A stretch of DNA of 64,000 bases from positions 37,692,621 through 37,756,620 of the forward strand of contig NC_088711.1 in NCBI RefSeq assembly GCF_963576615.1, written 5' to 3'. A program made the translations under genes and the position numbers. A model generated the notes under the pieces. The model saw only the letters and a program-made list of their open reading frames with translations. It was not told the origin of the DNA and searched no databases. Below, piece after piece: positions 35,490 through 49,400 of this stretch. The DNA is from Watersipora subatra (lineage: Eukaryota; Bryozoa; Gymnolaemata; Cheilostomatida; Watersiporidae). Numbering within the stretch: the stretch's first letter is position 1; every line of letters begins with the position of its first letter.

Positions 35490-36660
35490 TGCAAGGTGAT
35501 CTAGTGGTGGTGTGTCAGTTCGTAGCATGTCTGTCTATGGAATGTCCAAGTTAAAATCCTGCGTAAGGCAATCTTTTTTGTCTAAAATGCGCCTGTAGCT
35601 TCAGACGGACAGACAGAAACAGCTTTTTTTATAGTACAGATTGTTGATAAGAAACGTACCCACCATTTTATAGAACCTGAACACATTGCTAATACATGTA
35701 TATCATTATTGTAGCGAGAGATTCAAATTGTTGTTCAGCTCTGGTGGAGATGCATTCAGCTAGGTTTCAAGTAAATTGAACCTAGCAGAGATGGGGGTGT
35801 CTTCAATTTCCTAGCATCAAAGATTATGTGCAATAAAAAGCTTATACGATCAGTTATGCGTTTATATTTCTACTCTAATTAAAAGAGTTGAATAAAAATT
35901 AAGCATTGTATGACAAGTTGTAATATATTATTTTGTTTTAAAGTAGGTAGAACGCAACAAAATTAACGGTCAAAGTTCAAATTTATCCTTTTTAATAAAA
36001 ACTGGTTGCATGAGAGTGCCTGAGTTGGAAGGAAAAACGAGTCTTTCACTAAGTCTTCGATTAGAAAGAAGCTCTCTGATGCGCGTGTGTCCATAAAAGT
36101 GGCTGAGGTGATATGTTTCATTTGGTAAGAACGTGGAATTGGTCATTTGCACAAATGTCATGAAGTAGTAGGAGCAGTTTTAGCCAGATATTTTCACAAT
36201 GAAGCTGAGAGCGGTCAGCACTTTTAGCAGGCTTTTGGCATCAAAATTTCTACACTGCTATTAGCTGATGTTCCATGAATGAAATTCATGGAGCATGTAT
36301 CTATTATATAAGTTATGTGTTGAGGTACTGTTGCAATGGTTTTTTGAGCTCTAGACACAGATCGCATATTCTGCAGTTGAGCAGCTAGCTTTGTCTGAGT
36401 TAACCATATACAAAGGGCATGAGAAGTTCTGAAAAATCAGTAAGAAAGATATCAGGTGTAATAAGTAACAACACAACTATTCCAACTTATGGCAAGGTGT
36501 TAGAGTTATGCAAGTAGTAGCATGCTTGGCTGGTAAGGCGAATGTTGGAGCTTGAATTTGGGGGAGAAGCAATATTTTTTCCAAACACCCACCCATTACT
36601 TCCGATGGCCACGGCTCTTACTATAGTAAAGATTATTACCATTATTGTAAAATTTTTCAA
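35490..36660. other. Intergenic with tRNA-like/Helitron pieces
   Basis: tRNA-like stretches at about 35493-35580 (GGTGATCTAGTGGTGGTG) and 36480-36570, and a reversed Helitron 5' end GGCTCTTACTATAGTAAAGA near 36613. The 35970-36161 minus frame has no recognised domain. Confidence 0.4.
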
Positions 36661-37024
36661 TCTCTGTTCAATTTCTACAACATACGGAGATACTCAGCTA
36701 TCAACCACAAATCTATTTATAAAATTACATTTCAAAAGAACAAAACATGTTTCAGTTACAAGCAGCCAGCAAATTAATAAACAGCAAGATAAACATTTTA
36801 TTGGTTTGTTTTGCTAGTTTTCTTTTAGCCTCCTTCAAGTTGCTTTATTGAGTCACATAAGTAACTAACATTAAAGTCAAATAAATTAACAGAAATCTAA
36901 GTTATGTCTTGCAATTGCTTGAGTTATATATACCGTTGTTCAAGTTGGGTTTACCTATGGTTCAAACTATGTTTTGCTGCTGTACCTGAGGTCGTTTGAG
37001 TTAAATCTTTTTGTAGTTTGACTT

Positions 37025-37130
37025 ACAATATACTGCAGTCTGACTTATACTGTAGTCTGACGGATAGTATACTGTAGTCTGAGATAATATACTGTAGTCT
37101 GACTGACAGTATACTGTAGTCTGAGTTACA
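37025..37130. repeat. About 24-bp TACTGTAGTCTGA repeats
   Basis: Five imperfect units of ATACTGTAGTCTGACTGA. Confidence 0.8.
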
Positions 37131-37199
37131 ATAAACTGCATTATTGTGCATTAAATTACATTACGGCATAACGTCACAAAAACTTGTTCTCACAGCTCT

Positions 37200-37342
37200 T
37201 ATTAGTAAGTTTAAATTACTAGTTTGCTCAAATTAGCCATTGGCAATGTGCCAGGCTAATGGCAAGAGACGGGCAACTACATTACCTGTCACTGTTTATA
37301 AGCTGATCTTTAATTCTCGTGCCACGCCGGGCATTTCGCTAG
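37200..37342 (+). mobile_element. Helitron 3' end
   Basis: Body motif CACTGTTTATAAGCTG, hairpin CTCGTGCCACGCCGGGC, CTAG before T. Confidence 0.6.
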
Positions 37343-38640
37343 TTATTAATAAAACCTTTTTAACAGCAAAACATGTACAAGTAGATTTGTTCAAAATAAT
37401 CACATATACAGATTATAGCACTGTTTATCATTGTAATTGGAATATTCAATTTATCTTTTAGCTAATTATTTTCTGTAAATAATAAGATTTTGTCAGTATA
37501 AATTCATGGTTAGCTATTTATATGACAAGGGAGATATAAAAAGAGTAGCATTTCAGTAGCATAGACTAAGAACCAAGATAAATGTTGGCTACTAGAGAAG
37601 CTGAAATATCCCATTATTATCCGTCTGCCATTGAGACAAGTCAGTAATGTTATTATGTGGAAAATGATAGGATTCTGATCTGGTCTTCTCATAACACTCT
37701 ATAAGATTAGATATATTTTAATGGGTTTAACAAGTCTAGTGAGGAGATAAATAGTTTTAACACTTTAGGCGTTAGTCAATAATTTCTACAGGGAAAACAT
37801 AAGCGGGTTTTCTTGTGCTAAATATAAGCATATTTGGTCAGAAAACTGATCGATGCCAATGTTCTTTTGTCAGCGGCTGTTTTCACCTGGAGTCATTTTA
37901 CAGTTTAGGAGCCAATGCTGTGAGGGAAAAAAACATCACTCTATTAACTAGTTTGTTTTGAGCTAATGCACTAGTACGATAGTTGTATTGCATTGATTCG
38001 TAAATGTTGAGCAAACCACAAAGAGAGAGAGAATAAGTCCAAAACTATCTAAACAAACTTCTTTTTATGAAGCTAATTCATTCTGAGATCGATTTCTTAT
38101 TTTAAAACTTTTGCGTCATAAAATAAACACTAAAAAATAAATATATTAATAAACCTAAGATGGCTCTTTTATAAACGCTGCAGGTAGTTGAGTTTAGCAT
38201 TAAAACAGATGTATTATCTAAAACTATGTAGAAAGTAAATGTAAAATTTAATTATATTTTAAAACTAAATAGTTGGTAAAAAATTAACAAGTTGAGAGTC
38301 GGTTGCACAGTTGCTAGGTACTTTATCTGAGAAACAGACAAATATAAGTGAAAGTCTGACACTAAGAGAGTAGGAGGAGAGGAGAGTGAATGTAGACAAG
38401 TAACTGACCTGAGCTTAAAATACCCTTCAAACAATTCAAACCATTTTCGCTTAGAAATTATTTATCATTTTTATACTTTTTTAAATTATTTTTAGTGTTC
38501 ATCCGTCTCTAATTTTACTTAGCTAAAAGCAATAAAAGTTATGCATTAACAATTACTTAATTTTAGCGCCAAATACTCAAGTTTTGCACCGTGTGTTGTC
38601 GGAATATCCATATGCTGATCTGATCATGTGTGAGGAGCCC
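37343..38640. other. Intergenic, nothing recognised
   Basis: AT-rich, no array, transposon end or coding pattern seen. Confidence 0.5.
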
Positions 38641-38649
38641 TTCAAATAT

Positions 38650-38830
38650 CGAGTATGATATCTGCTTAGCTTACTGCAAGCAGAGGCTGTGCATGTTCTT
38701 TGACAGCGTTGTTACACAAACGATGGTACTGTGATCTTGGCTGAACATGACTGAGTCAGGAGAAGGAGCGAGGAAACCTTGACAACTGGAGACATGTCCA
38801 GTTGCAGCGAGCAATTTGAGGTTAAATGTT
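38650..38830 (-). repeat. SINE tail copy, minus strand
   Basis: Reverse complement contains the CTGGACATGTCTCCAGTTGT-type tail and the GCACAGCCTCTGCTTGCAG end of the family. Confidence 0.5.
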
Positions 38831-39459
38831 TTTCCTATCACCCCAAGTAGTTTTTTGGGAATTCAATTCCACCTAGCTGATTGGTGTCAAACATTCCAGA
38901 CTACTAGACAGGCTGCTAAATAAGGCTATGACGATCGTAAGCTGTACTAGTAGTGAAGGAATATCATTAATGTCAATAAAAAAAATGTTGAGAAACAACC
39001 ATTTTACACCGTATCCCTATCTGGCACCGATACAGTTGCCATTTAGCAATCGGGATGAAGTTGACATCGAGTTTGTTTACTGTCTTCCACACAGTTGCTA
39101 GAAAAAGTGCATTATCATATCAATTTAAAAATACTAACTACTTGGCAAATCATTGAAAAACTGAGCTTATGGGGCAGGTTAAGGTCTTATGGGGCATCAA
39201 GGTTGTCGGTAGCATCCGTAATAAATGAAAAACATTTCTTAAATTGAAAAAAGTTAATCGACTTAAAACAAAATATATTCTAAACCTACTTTTTCTATGT
39301 TACTAAGAGTAACTATAGCAAAATTTATTGTCAAAATCTTAGAAATAAAAACATGTGTGCAATCCTGTCTTCAGCCATCAGCAGTGTGTAATCTCAAAGA
39401 GAACACTGGGCTATTTTATTAAACGTACATATAGGAAATACGCATTATACATGCAAATA

Positions 39460-40000
39460 ACAATTACAAAAAGGTACCGGGCCAAAGGGGAACAGCATGA
39501 TCGGCTGGTAAATTGAGGCCAGAAGGCCGGTTCGGCCCCTCCGAGCTGCCAGAGACTGGTATAGCCCTCACCAGGCCACCTCAATGGAGAGAACAAGCCG
39601 GCCTTCAATCTGACCGTAAAAACAGCCAGCCGGTCGTTGGCAAATAAGACAGCCGGATCAGCCGGATCAGCCACCTAGCCGACAGAGAGGAAAACCAACG
39701 TGTGACCAAGCCGGCAGGTAAAGGACCAATCTGCAATCAAACCGGCTATGGAAGGACCGACCTGTTACCGAGTCGGCCTTCTCGGCAGAGGGCGAAACTT
39801 ATTCATATGCTTTCATATCTGGGTATATGGAGCCCTGATGGGCCAAGGAAAGCAGAGCACTTGGAAGTTTCATTTGATGTAGTTCAATTGTATATGCAAC
39901 TGAACTGCATCTAAATATATTTGTGAAATAAACATATAGATTTGTCTATATACTCAAGTGGTGTAGCTTATTATGGAGTAACAGAGGGATGCAGCTGTTT
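39460..40000 (+). mobile_element. GC-rich dispersed repeat, possible solo LTR, copy 2
   Basis: GCCGGC-rich block (39475-39790), then AT-rich tail with TATACTCAAGTGG and TTATGGAGTA, matching the inverted copy at 25270-25790. Confidence 0.4.
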
Positions 40001-40059
40001 GTATAACAAGGGTAATATCTAACTGTTATCTATTATTATCTCTATATAAATTTCAGTGT

Positions 40060-40240
40060 TTGTCTGCAATCTGCTGTACGTGTGTCTGTTTGAAGCGATA
40101 AACTTTCAGGAATGAAAAATCAGGTGCGCACAGGACTTGAACTCAGAACCTTTATGTCTGCATGCAGACATTCTAAAACCTCTGTTCTTAGATTCTGAAA
40201 CATCGGTTGCTACATTGCTAGACAATGGAATAATTGGGGT
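40060..40240 (-). repeat. tRNA-like stretch, minus strand
   Basis: GAGTTCAAGTCCTGTGCGC on the minus strand is a good B box; the A-box side is degenerate. Confidence 0.4.
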
Positions 40241-40399
40241 CATATTCATTACATCAGTTAAAATACTCACGCTCTACGTGCTTGAGAAAATACTATTGGT
40301 TACTCTTAGCACGCTTGAAAATCATGATTGCATGAGAGATCATAACGCGTACCATCACGCGAAACGATTATTAAACTGGCTTCAAGGCTCTTATTACAG

Positions 40400-40870
40400 T
40401 AAAGATTTAGACTAGCTTAAGTTACTCAGATTAGCCAATTTGTTAATGGCAACTATGTTACCTGCCACTGTTTATAAGCTGTTTTTTATATCCTGTGCAA
40501 TGCCGAGCATTTAGTAATCTACATATAATTGTAGTTATTAGAATCTTGGAACGAAGAATCCGTATCGCAGAAGATTTGATTTTGGAATCTCCTGTTCACC
40601 AATCCGATGCCCTACCAATTTAGCCATACGAGCTTGATAGATTTGCTAGGTGATATATGTCAACATATGAGAGCAAATACACTACGCTTTTGGTTACAAT
40701 GCAAAGTCATGACGTAATGTCATGAGAAACTGTGGCTCTTATTAGTAAGCTTACTCAAATTATCCATTGGCAATGTGCCAGGCTAGTAACAAGTGGCAGG
40801 CAACTCTCATTACCTTTCAATGTTTATAAGCTGATTGTTAGTACCCGGGCAACGCCGGGTAGCACATTAG
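40400..40870 (+). mobile_element. Two Helitron 3' ends in series
   Basis: Hairpin relics near 40490-40520 and ACCCGGGCAACGCCGGGT at 40843 with TTAG before T. A tRNA-like segment lies between (40560-40640). Confidence 0.5.
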
Positions 40871-40959
40871 TCCTTACTATAATAAGAGCCTCTATAAGAA
40901 TATAAGAGGTGAGGAAAAAATTATGCATCACACAGGAATAGATCTCTGACAACCCACTT

Positions 40960-41810
40960 CATGAGTATATATATATTTATATATATACATATATATATAC
41001 ATATATATATATATGTGTGTGTGTATACGTGTATGTATGCATGTGTGTATACATGTGTGAATACATGTGTGTATGCACGTGGTTATGCATGTGTATATAC
41101 ATGTATGCATACATGTGGGTATACATGTGGGTATACAAATGGTTATACATGGGTGAATGCATGTGTGTATACATGTGTGAATATATATATATCTATATAT
41201 ATATATATATATACACACACACGCACGTACGTACGTGCATGCGTGCGTGTGTATACATGTGTGAATACATGTGTGAATACATGTGTGTATACATGTGTGT
41301 ATGCACGTAGTTATGCATGTGTGTATACATGTGTGAGTACATGTGTGTATACACGTGTGAATACATGTGTGTATACATGCGTGTACGCACGTGGTTATGC
41401 ATGTGTGTATACATGTGTTTATGCACGTGGTTATGCATGTGTGTATACATGTGTGTATACATGTGTGTATGCACGTGGTTATGCATGTGTGTATACATGT
41501 GTGTATACATGTGTGTATACATGTACATATAAATGTGTGTATAACTGTGTGTATAAATGTAAATACATGTGCGTATACATGTGTGAATATACATGTCTGA
41601 ATATATATGTGTATACATGTGTGTATTACATGTGTGTATACATGTGCATATACATGTGCGTATACATGTTCGTATACATGTGCGTATACATGTGCGTATA
41701 CATGTGTGTATACATGTGCGTATACATGTGCGTATACATGTGCGTATACATTTGCGTATACATGTGCGTATACATGTGCGTATACATGTGTGTGCATGTG
41801 TGTCACTCAA
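40960..41810. repeat. (TGTGTATACATG)n alternating purine-pyrimidine array
   Basis: About 850 bases of TG/TA/CA alternation, TATA-rich near the left and at 41183-41215. Open in many frames on both strands as an artefact. Capable of left-handed DNA. Confidence 0.95.
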
Positions 41811-41814
41811 TATC

Positions 41815-42712
41815 AGATTGCTCTGTCTGATTCCTGAAAACCAGCCTATTAAACCCCCACCTACGAGCTATCTGTTTGGTTCTTGAGAACCAGCCTATTA
41901 AACCCCCACCTACGAGCTATCTGTTTGGTTCCTGAAAACCAGCCTATTAAACCCCCACCTACGAGCTATCTGTTTGATTCCCGAGAACCAGCCTATTAAA
42001 CCCCCACCTACGAGCTATCTGTTTGGTTCCTGAGAACCAGCCTATTAAACCCCCACCTACGGGCTATCTGTTTGATTCCTGAGAACCAGCCTATTAAACC
42101 CCCACCTACGGGCTATCTGTTTGATTTCCGAGAACCAGCCTATTAAACCCCCACCTACGGGCTATCTGTTTGGTTCCTGAGAACCAGCCTGTTAAACCCC
42201 CACCTACGGGCTATCTGTTTGATTCCTGAGAACCAGCCTATTAAACCCCCACCTACGGGCTATCTGTTTGATTCCCGAGAACCAGCCTATTAAACCCCCA
42301 CCTACGGGCTATCTGTTTGATTCCTGAGAACCAGCCTATTAAACCCCCACCTACGAGCTATCTGTTTGATTCCTGAGAACCAGCCTATTAAACCCCCACC
42401 TACGAGCTATCTGTTTGATTCCTGAAAACCAGCCTATTAAACCCCCATCTACGGGCTATCTGTTTGATTCCTGAGAACCAGCCTATTAAACCCCCACCTA
42501 CGGGCTATCTGTTTGATTCCCGAGAACCAGCCTATTAAACCCCCACCTACGAGCTATCTGTTTGATTCCCGAGAACCAGCCTATTAAACCCCCACTTACG
42601 GGCTATCTGTTTGATTCCTGAGAACCAGCCTATTAAACCCCCACCTACAGGCTATCTGTTTGATTCCTGAGAACCAGCCTATTAAACCCCCACCTACGGG
42701 CTATCTGTTTGA
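41815..42712. repeat. 49-bp minisatellite, about 18 units
   Basis: TCTGTTTGATTCCTGAGAAC CAGCCTATTAAACCCCCACC TACGGGCTA with few variants. Starts directly after the TG/CA array. Confidence 0.95.
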
Positions 42713-42809
42713 AAATGAAAGAAATTCCAGACGTCGCCAGGCTTACTGCAAGCACATAGTAAAAGGTTTCCTCACTTACAAAGTGTTTACAAAACGACCT
42801 CAAGAACAA

Positions 42810-42930
42810 TTTTAAGCTTTCAAGTAGAGGCACGACTGTATTAGTTTTCAAGTAGAGGCACGACTGTATTAGTTTTCAAGTAGAGGCACGACTGTATTAG
42901 TTTTCAAGTAGAGGCACGACTGTATTTAAC
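42810..42930. repeat. 28-bp minisatellite, four units
   Basis: TTTTCAAGTAGAGGCACGAC then TGTATTAG. Confidence 0.95.
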
Positions 42931-43313
42931 GCCATGAACTATCAAATAAGCTGTATTATATATAAGCATAGAGTTTCAGCAATCATACTGAGCTTATGGA
43001 ATGTTTCGCTAATAGTTGCATACTTATTGACAACGTAAACAACATGAAAGTAATTTACAATTTACGAGATAACGCAAAAAATTATGACACATTCAATCCA
43101 TTATAACATATTCGCTGTTAAATTTGGCTGTTCATTGACATAGTAGGTGATGAGAAGATAGGAGCAGAAAATAAGATCCAGCCAATAGTTCGCCGAGTGA
43201 GGAACAACAGCGCTAAAGAAATACTGCGATGAGAAGGCGGAACAGCCGGGGAACAAAGACAAAGACATGGAATCACTAAAAGAGTTTGTAGAGCTGTCAG
43301 CCTTGTATCGCAT

Positions 43314-43452
43314 CTAGTCACATGTTGATGCTGATGTGTCTTCCTTTTCTTTTGCTTTCTTTGTTGCCTTTTTCTTTTTATTTTGCTCTTTTTCTTCTTG
43401 TTCTTCAGGCTCGACAGCATCAGGAAGTCCAAGAAATGATCTCATTCTTTTC
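43314..43452 (-). CDS. Opsin B exon 7 (cytoplasmic tail)
   Basis: Acceptor GCCAACAG, phase 2. KRMRSFLGLPDAVEPEEQEE then a Lys-rich run and DTSASTCD, TAG. Ends with Ser/Thr sites that opsin A has in different positions. Confidence 0.85.
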
Positions 43453-46400
43453 CTGTTGGCACGGTTTAAAGATAACTTAGTACAGTCGACCCTCACTAGA
43501 ATAGACCGATAGTAGCGATCAGGTTTAGCTGATCGTTTGGTTTAACCCAGGGGTCAGCAACCCGTGGCTTCGGAGCTGCATGCAGCTCTGTCGTTCCCTC
43601 GCTGTGGCTCCCTCTAACTTTGCATTTTTTTTCCTTTTTTATTTTTTCACCATATATCATAAAAATATAAAAGTTTTATCACTAGATTTTGTAATATAAT
43701 TTAAAAAATTAAAATTATGGTGATAAATCAAACGTTTTCGCTGGTTATGCGTCATTATTTATGCGCCAATAAAACTGCCAAAATTGCGCCAGCCGGCACG
43801 TCACTTCTAAATTTTTTTTACCCCAGGTAGGCAAACTATGGTGAATACTAAAAAAGTGACAGAGGAAAATAGAACATTCAATCCTACATGGGCCGAGTCG
43901 TTTGCTTTCACTTCTGATGAGACTGGTTCACTAGTTTGCTTAATATGTAATGAGAAATTTGCAAACAACAAAAATTCAAATGTCGCAAGACGCTTTGAAA
44001 ATAAACAAGCAGCCTCTGCTCAAAAATATCCAGAGGGAGATGAAAGAAAAAAGGTCGTTTTGGAACTGATGCGTTAGGCTAATTTGAGCAAAAATCATTT
44101 GAAGAAGAGGGTGAAGTCTTCAAATTCAACTACATATGCTAGTTTTTTAGCTGCTCAAGGAATAGTCAGGCATGGAAAGCCGTTTATCGACAGAGAATAT
44201 TTAAAAGAATCATTCGTTAAGATTTCTGAGAATCTGTTCACGGACTTTAAAAATAAGACAGAAACTGTGCAGAAAATCAGATATATGCCCCTGTTTGTAG
44301 CATTTTGTTAAAAGAAGGACTGAATTAAACATGAAGTTGCAATTTTCTTTAAAAGTAGCCTTATAAACAACATAATATTTTCACATTACGTTCAAGTCAT
44401 TATTAGCTATTTTAGTGTTCTTTGCAAAAGTTTAATTTTGTTTTCTCAGCAGTTAAATCATTATACAGGCCAAACCTTTTTGTTTTATGGTGTAAACATG
44501 GTATAAAAGCATTAAAAGCTGGAAAAAAACATTGCATGTAGTATTTATATTTTTTGTTTATTTAGAATATCAAAAGAGGTTTGTGGCTCCCAGTGCGATC
44601 TTTTCTGCGGTAAACGGGTCCAAATGGCTCTTTGATTAGAAAAAGTTGCAGACCCCTGGTTTAACCAATGTGGCTATATATAGATTTATATGTACAGAAT
44701 GAATCACATTTAAGTAAGGCCTATACGCAGTGCACTGTTTACTGCACAATATATTATATTTTATATACTTAAATATTCTTTTGACTGGCTAAATATGTTA
44801 GAGCTGCAAAGACTTTCAAAAATCATGTTATGGATTTACTAAGCCGAGCTTTCCTAATCGCCACATGCATTCAGCTATTCTTGGATTGGCCCTGTAATGC
44901 AGAGGCCAGCCTGCATGGAAAGCTCGTGGACATAACGCTCAGCACTCGCTATACAAGCAACTGTGTTCCAGTGTTGGAGAGAAGAAAGAGTCTAGAGCAA
45001 GGAACTGCGAACTACAAGGCCAAGACCTACGTTGCTCGTCACTGTAAAGAACAGCCGGAGCTTGAGTAATAAAGAGACATACTTATTAACCAATCATATT
45101 GCTTGTAACAATTACAGTTGAGCATGAGAGCTACTAATCATTCAGTATAAGACAACTCGTATGCAGAACCCACTTGCAAGTGGCTAGTCATTGCTGACTT
45201 TCACATCAATAGCAATGAATGTTAGACAACTCTAGTAATGGCAAATTATGTGTGGAAATTTTCGGTCTCAAAAAGTATCACAACCATCTTGCTTTACTAA
45301 ATATCAAATAAATTATTCTTTCAAACTTATACTGTAGTTTTTATAACATACTTATAAATCATATAAAATTACATTTCGCCATCATAAAAGTTGACTAGTG
45401 TTCAAACGATGTAATTTAAAAGCCTATTTCACTTTTGTGAGGGATTTATATTAATGGCTCCAATAGAAACATGTTTCTTCTTTTAAATAAATAATTTTAT
45501 AAATTTTAACTAAAAATAGTTATAAACCGATTATGACCGTAACTGCACTTGGATTGCAGACATTTTGCTCAAATTTGTCCGTCTTATCCAATATCCAGCC
45601 TAACGAGTTCGTTTAAACAAGAGTCGCTTGTGTTATCAATAGTTGGACTGCGAGGTGGAAAATTAAGTCTTAAAGCCTTTTACAAGACAATTACAGGTTT
45701 TGCACTAATTACAACATACACAATAAAACGAAATTGTGTGCAACCTTCACTAATTACTTTTAAAATATCATTGCCAGTTCTTTTAGCAATGCTCCACTTG
45801 ACTCCACTCACTTAGAAGAGAATTGTATTTTGAAAGCTTTATCAAACCATTTATTAAATTATTTTTATTTTATTGACTAACTGTTCCACTTCTTTATGAT
45901 TTTTGTAAAGCGTTATTTAGAAAACATGTTTGTTTGAAATTAAGTTATTGCTAATAAAGTAATAAATAGTGGTCCATAGATATTTCTGCTCGCCAGTGAC
46001 AAACTGGTTTCTTATTATCATTCACCAATAAGGTTGTCAAGAATTCAGATCTTGCAGTTGATTGACAGCTGACCTGATTAGTAGGCAGTGTAAAGGGACT
46101 ACTTGGTTTAATATAAAGCAAGGACCATCATGAAAGAAAACTTTTGGTACAAAATAAATGGTCTTTTCAATATTTTATAAGGGGTTTGCAAATACCAACA
46201 CTTCCAAAACTGTTGGTGGAGCATGCATTTTACAGTAGATGCTCCTACAACATTAATAATCCGTTCTGAGAAGGTTACATTATAGGAAATTCATGTTATA
46301 TGAAGCTTAAAATACATGTAAATCGCCTAATCTTTTCCAAAATCTTCTTGAACTCACCCCTTAGAAAAAACTAAACTCAACTTTTCAATTTAATGACTAT

Positions 46401-49400
46401 ATCGTAACTGTGGTATTATTGGTTTGTATTAACAGCATTTTTATTTCTTTCACATGGTTTTGGGACCATGATCACGGTAATTTGGAGATAAGTTAAGGGA
46501 GCGCACAAATTCAATGCCAATATAAAACAATTTTTTTCACTTTTTTTCTACGCAGCATGATCTATGCCGTAAAAGGAAAAAATTCTATGTCTAAAATAAA
46601 GTATAACAACAATAAATCTTTACTATAATAAAAGCAGTGTCTGTCTGTCTGTCCATTAGAAGCCAGGGTTAGACATTCGGATAGAAAATTGCTTTCAACG
46701 AGACTCCAACTTGAGACATTCACCTCGGTAGACCAACCCTCTAACAGCTGCACCAATCAACTGCCTTCAAGTATTTCCGAATAATTGTGCTGCTATTTAT
46801 TCTCTTTGCATTATCGGTACACCTGACGGTTTCCTGCGACACACTACGCTGCCAGGATATTTGTATTTATAATAGATTATCATAAACATTGTTTTCTTTC
46901 CCAAGTGCGACAAGAGAGAAAATGATATTTTTAAGGCAAACCATGGAACTTTCGTTATTCAAATTGAATTGAACAACTTGCACCGACTTGATACTTGAAA
47001 TTATATAAAATTTCTTACATAATACGAAGTAAAACTTAACATAAATGTTTTACATCAAGTGGAAGTTTTACGTTGTAGGAGCATCTGCTGTACTAGTACT
47101 AGCGGCGGCTTACTACTAAAGATTTAGTTACTATCTAAATGAAAAATTTACGCACCTGTGTTCTTTATTGGAGAGGACATATAGCAGAGGGTTCACCACA
47201 AAAGAGAACTTTGCAAGAATAGCTGGAAGTCCTCTGGCAGCCATTGGAATAGCAGCTCCATTACCAAACACGCCGATGAAGCTCACGATTGCATATGGTG
47301 ACCAGGCCATCATGTACACAACTGGCAAATTAAGAAAAAATAACATATTGCATTTTTCAATTTTGTGTAAATGTTTTAAATCATATTTCATAAGAAGCAT
47401 ATATTCAAAAAAGATTTTTACATCGCTATTAAGAATATTTTGGCAAAATTATTTTTGAATTTTTTAATGAACTTTAAAAAAAATTGAATTAAAAACAGCC
47501 TTACTAGTGAAAGTTAAAAAGTAACATTTAGTCAGAAAAGGTAAATAATAATGTGAGTTCATCAATTTATCGAGCCTTGTCACCATCATTATTATAATAA
47601 CCCTTGCTGTCGACATCATTAGCTTCGTTCACCCTTGAATTTTGATCTTTTACTTTTATAATTTATGGTATGTATGTTTATGCTTAACCTAGGTGGTGAG
47701 AGAAATGACATCCAACCTTAAATTTATCTCTACAACTGGGCATGTTTCTAGTTGTATAGGTTCCCTTGCCACTGGACTCAGACATATCCAGCCAAGATTA
47801 TAGAGAAATTGTTTGTGTAACAATGGCTCTTTAAAACTCCCAACCTCTGCATTAACCTAAGCAGATATCATACTTGATCATCAAGGGATTGTTCACACTT
47901 ATCGTCTTGCAAAGCTAGTTTAAATATATCGAACATGTGAATTGCAATCGAAGTACCAACTGGTCATTTTTTTACAACTGTGTATACAGTAAAACAAACA
48001 TCATCAATTTTGTTTGGTCTTTCCTGGTGTAGCGATGTCACTAACTAACAATGCCGGACACTCTAATGAGACTCACAATTTTACGTAGTGACCGACCACC
48101 ATGCACACAACTGGCATATTAACTAAATAAAAAAAATACTAATTGTGACACGAGTAACTCTTTTCAACGATAGACATGAGACTTTTACAGAGGTTAGATT
48201 TGAGCTTCTAACAGTTTTTGCTGTACTCTGACACTTGATTTCAAAGTGCGAATTATTCAACCACTTCTTTTAGTCATTTGAGTGAATTATAAATTTTTAC
48301 TAACTGAAGCCCGGCGTTGTACGAGTAACACAATAATTATGCATTTGAGTAACTTACCTGGTAAGCTAGTAACTTAAGCTAGTTTAAACCTTTACTGTAG
48401 TAAAAGCTGCGTCAGAAGCAAGCCTAATAAACGTTACGTTATGTGTAATGATCAAGCGTAACCAAGCTTGGATTTTCCCAAGCTCGTCAAGCGTGATTAT
48501 TTAACCGATGTAATAAATACAAGCTTTATTATTCGCCGCTACGGTCTGTTGGATTGCATGTCTGCAGACTTATTAGTTTTAAGCTCAAATCCTATGCGAA
48601 GCGAGTTTTTCGTACCGAATACTTTATCGCTATAACTGGACAGACGAATGACAAACAATGAGTTTTAAATATATACATATATTTATATATAGGCTATAAA
48701 TGTATATATTTATAGTAAACTGTATGTAAACAGTGTGATATATATCTATATATTCACACTATATAGAAATTGTGTTACACTTGCAGTGCTACCTGGCGTA
48801 GCCTGGGTATTAAAACCAGCTTATAAACAATGAGAGGTAATGAGAGTTGCCTGCCACTTGCTATTAGCCTGGCATATTGCCAATGGAAAATTTGAGTAAG
48901 CTTACTAATAAGAGCTACCGCTTCTCATGACATTACGCCATCACTTTGCGTCGTGACAGAAAGTGGTAGCATATTTGCTCCTATATAGCGACATACATTG
49001 TATATCATCTAAAAAATCCATCAAGCTTGTGTGGTTAAATTAGTAAGGCATCAAACTGGTGAACCGGAGGGTCCGAGGTCAAATTTTCTGCTATACAGAT
49101 TCTTTATTTCAAGATATTAATACCTATAGCTAGACACACTGAAGGACAACAGAAAAAAGATGACAAATTTTGAGAAATATATACGGTATAAATATACGGT
49201 TTATATATATTTTGAACATGTTGAATTTGATTAATTGAACACCTCTAATTGAATGCCACCTCTATTTGACTGTCGCTGTAAGAGAAGGATTGAAAAATAG
49301 AGCTCCACCCTTTATTTGAAAGCCAACTCCATTTGACCGCCACTTTGACTATCTTTGATCTTTTTGAACCCATAATATCAAGTGATTAGTAGAAAAGTAT

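Noticed and set aside
40928..41830. Long Cys/Val/His frames on both strands
   Set aside because: Alternating TG/CA simple repeat is open in most frames.
41815..42712. CRISPR-like array
   Set aside because: Units are contiguous without unique spacers and the host is an animal genome; ordinary minisatellite.
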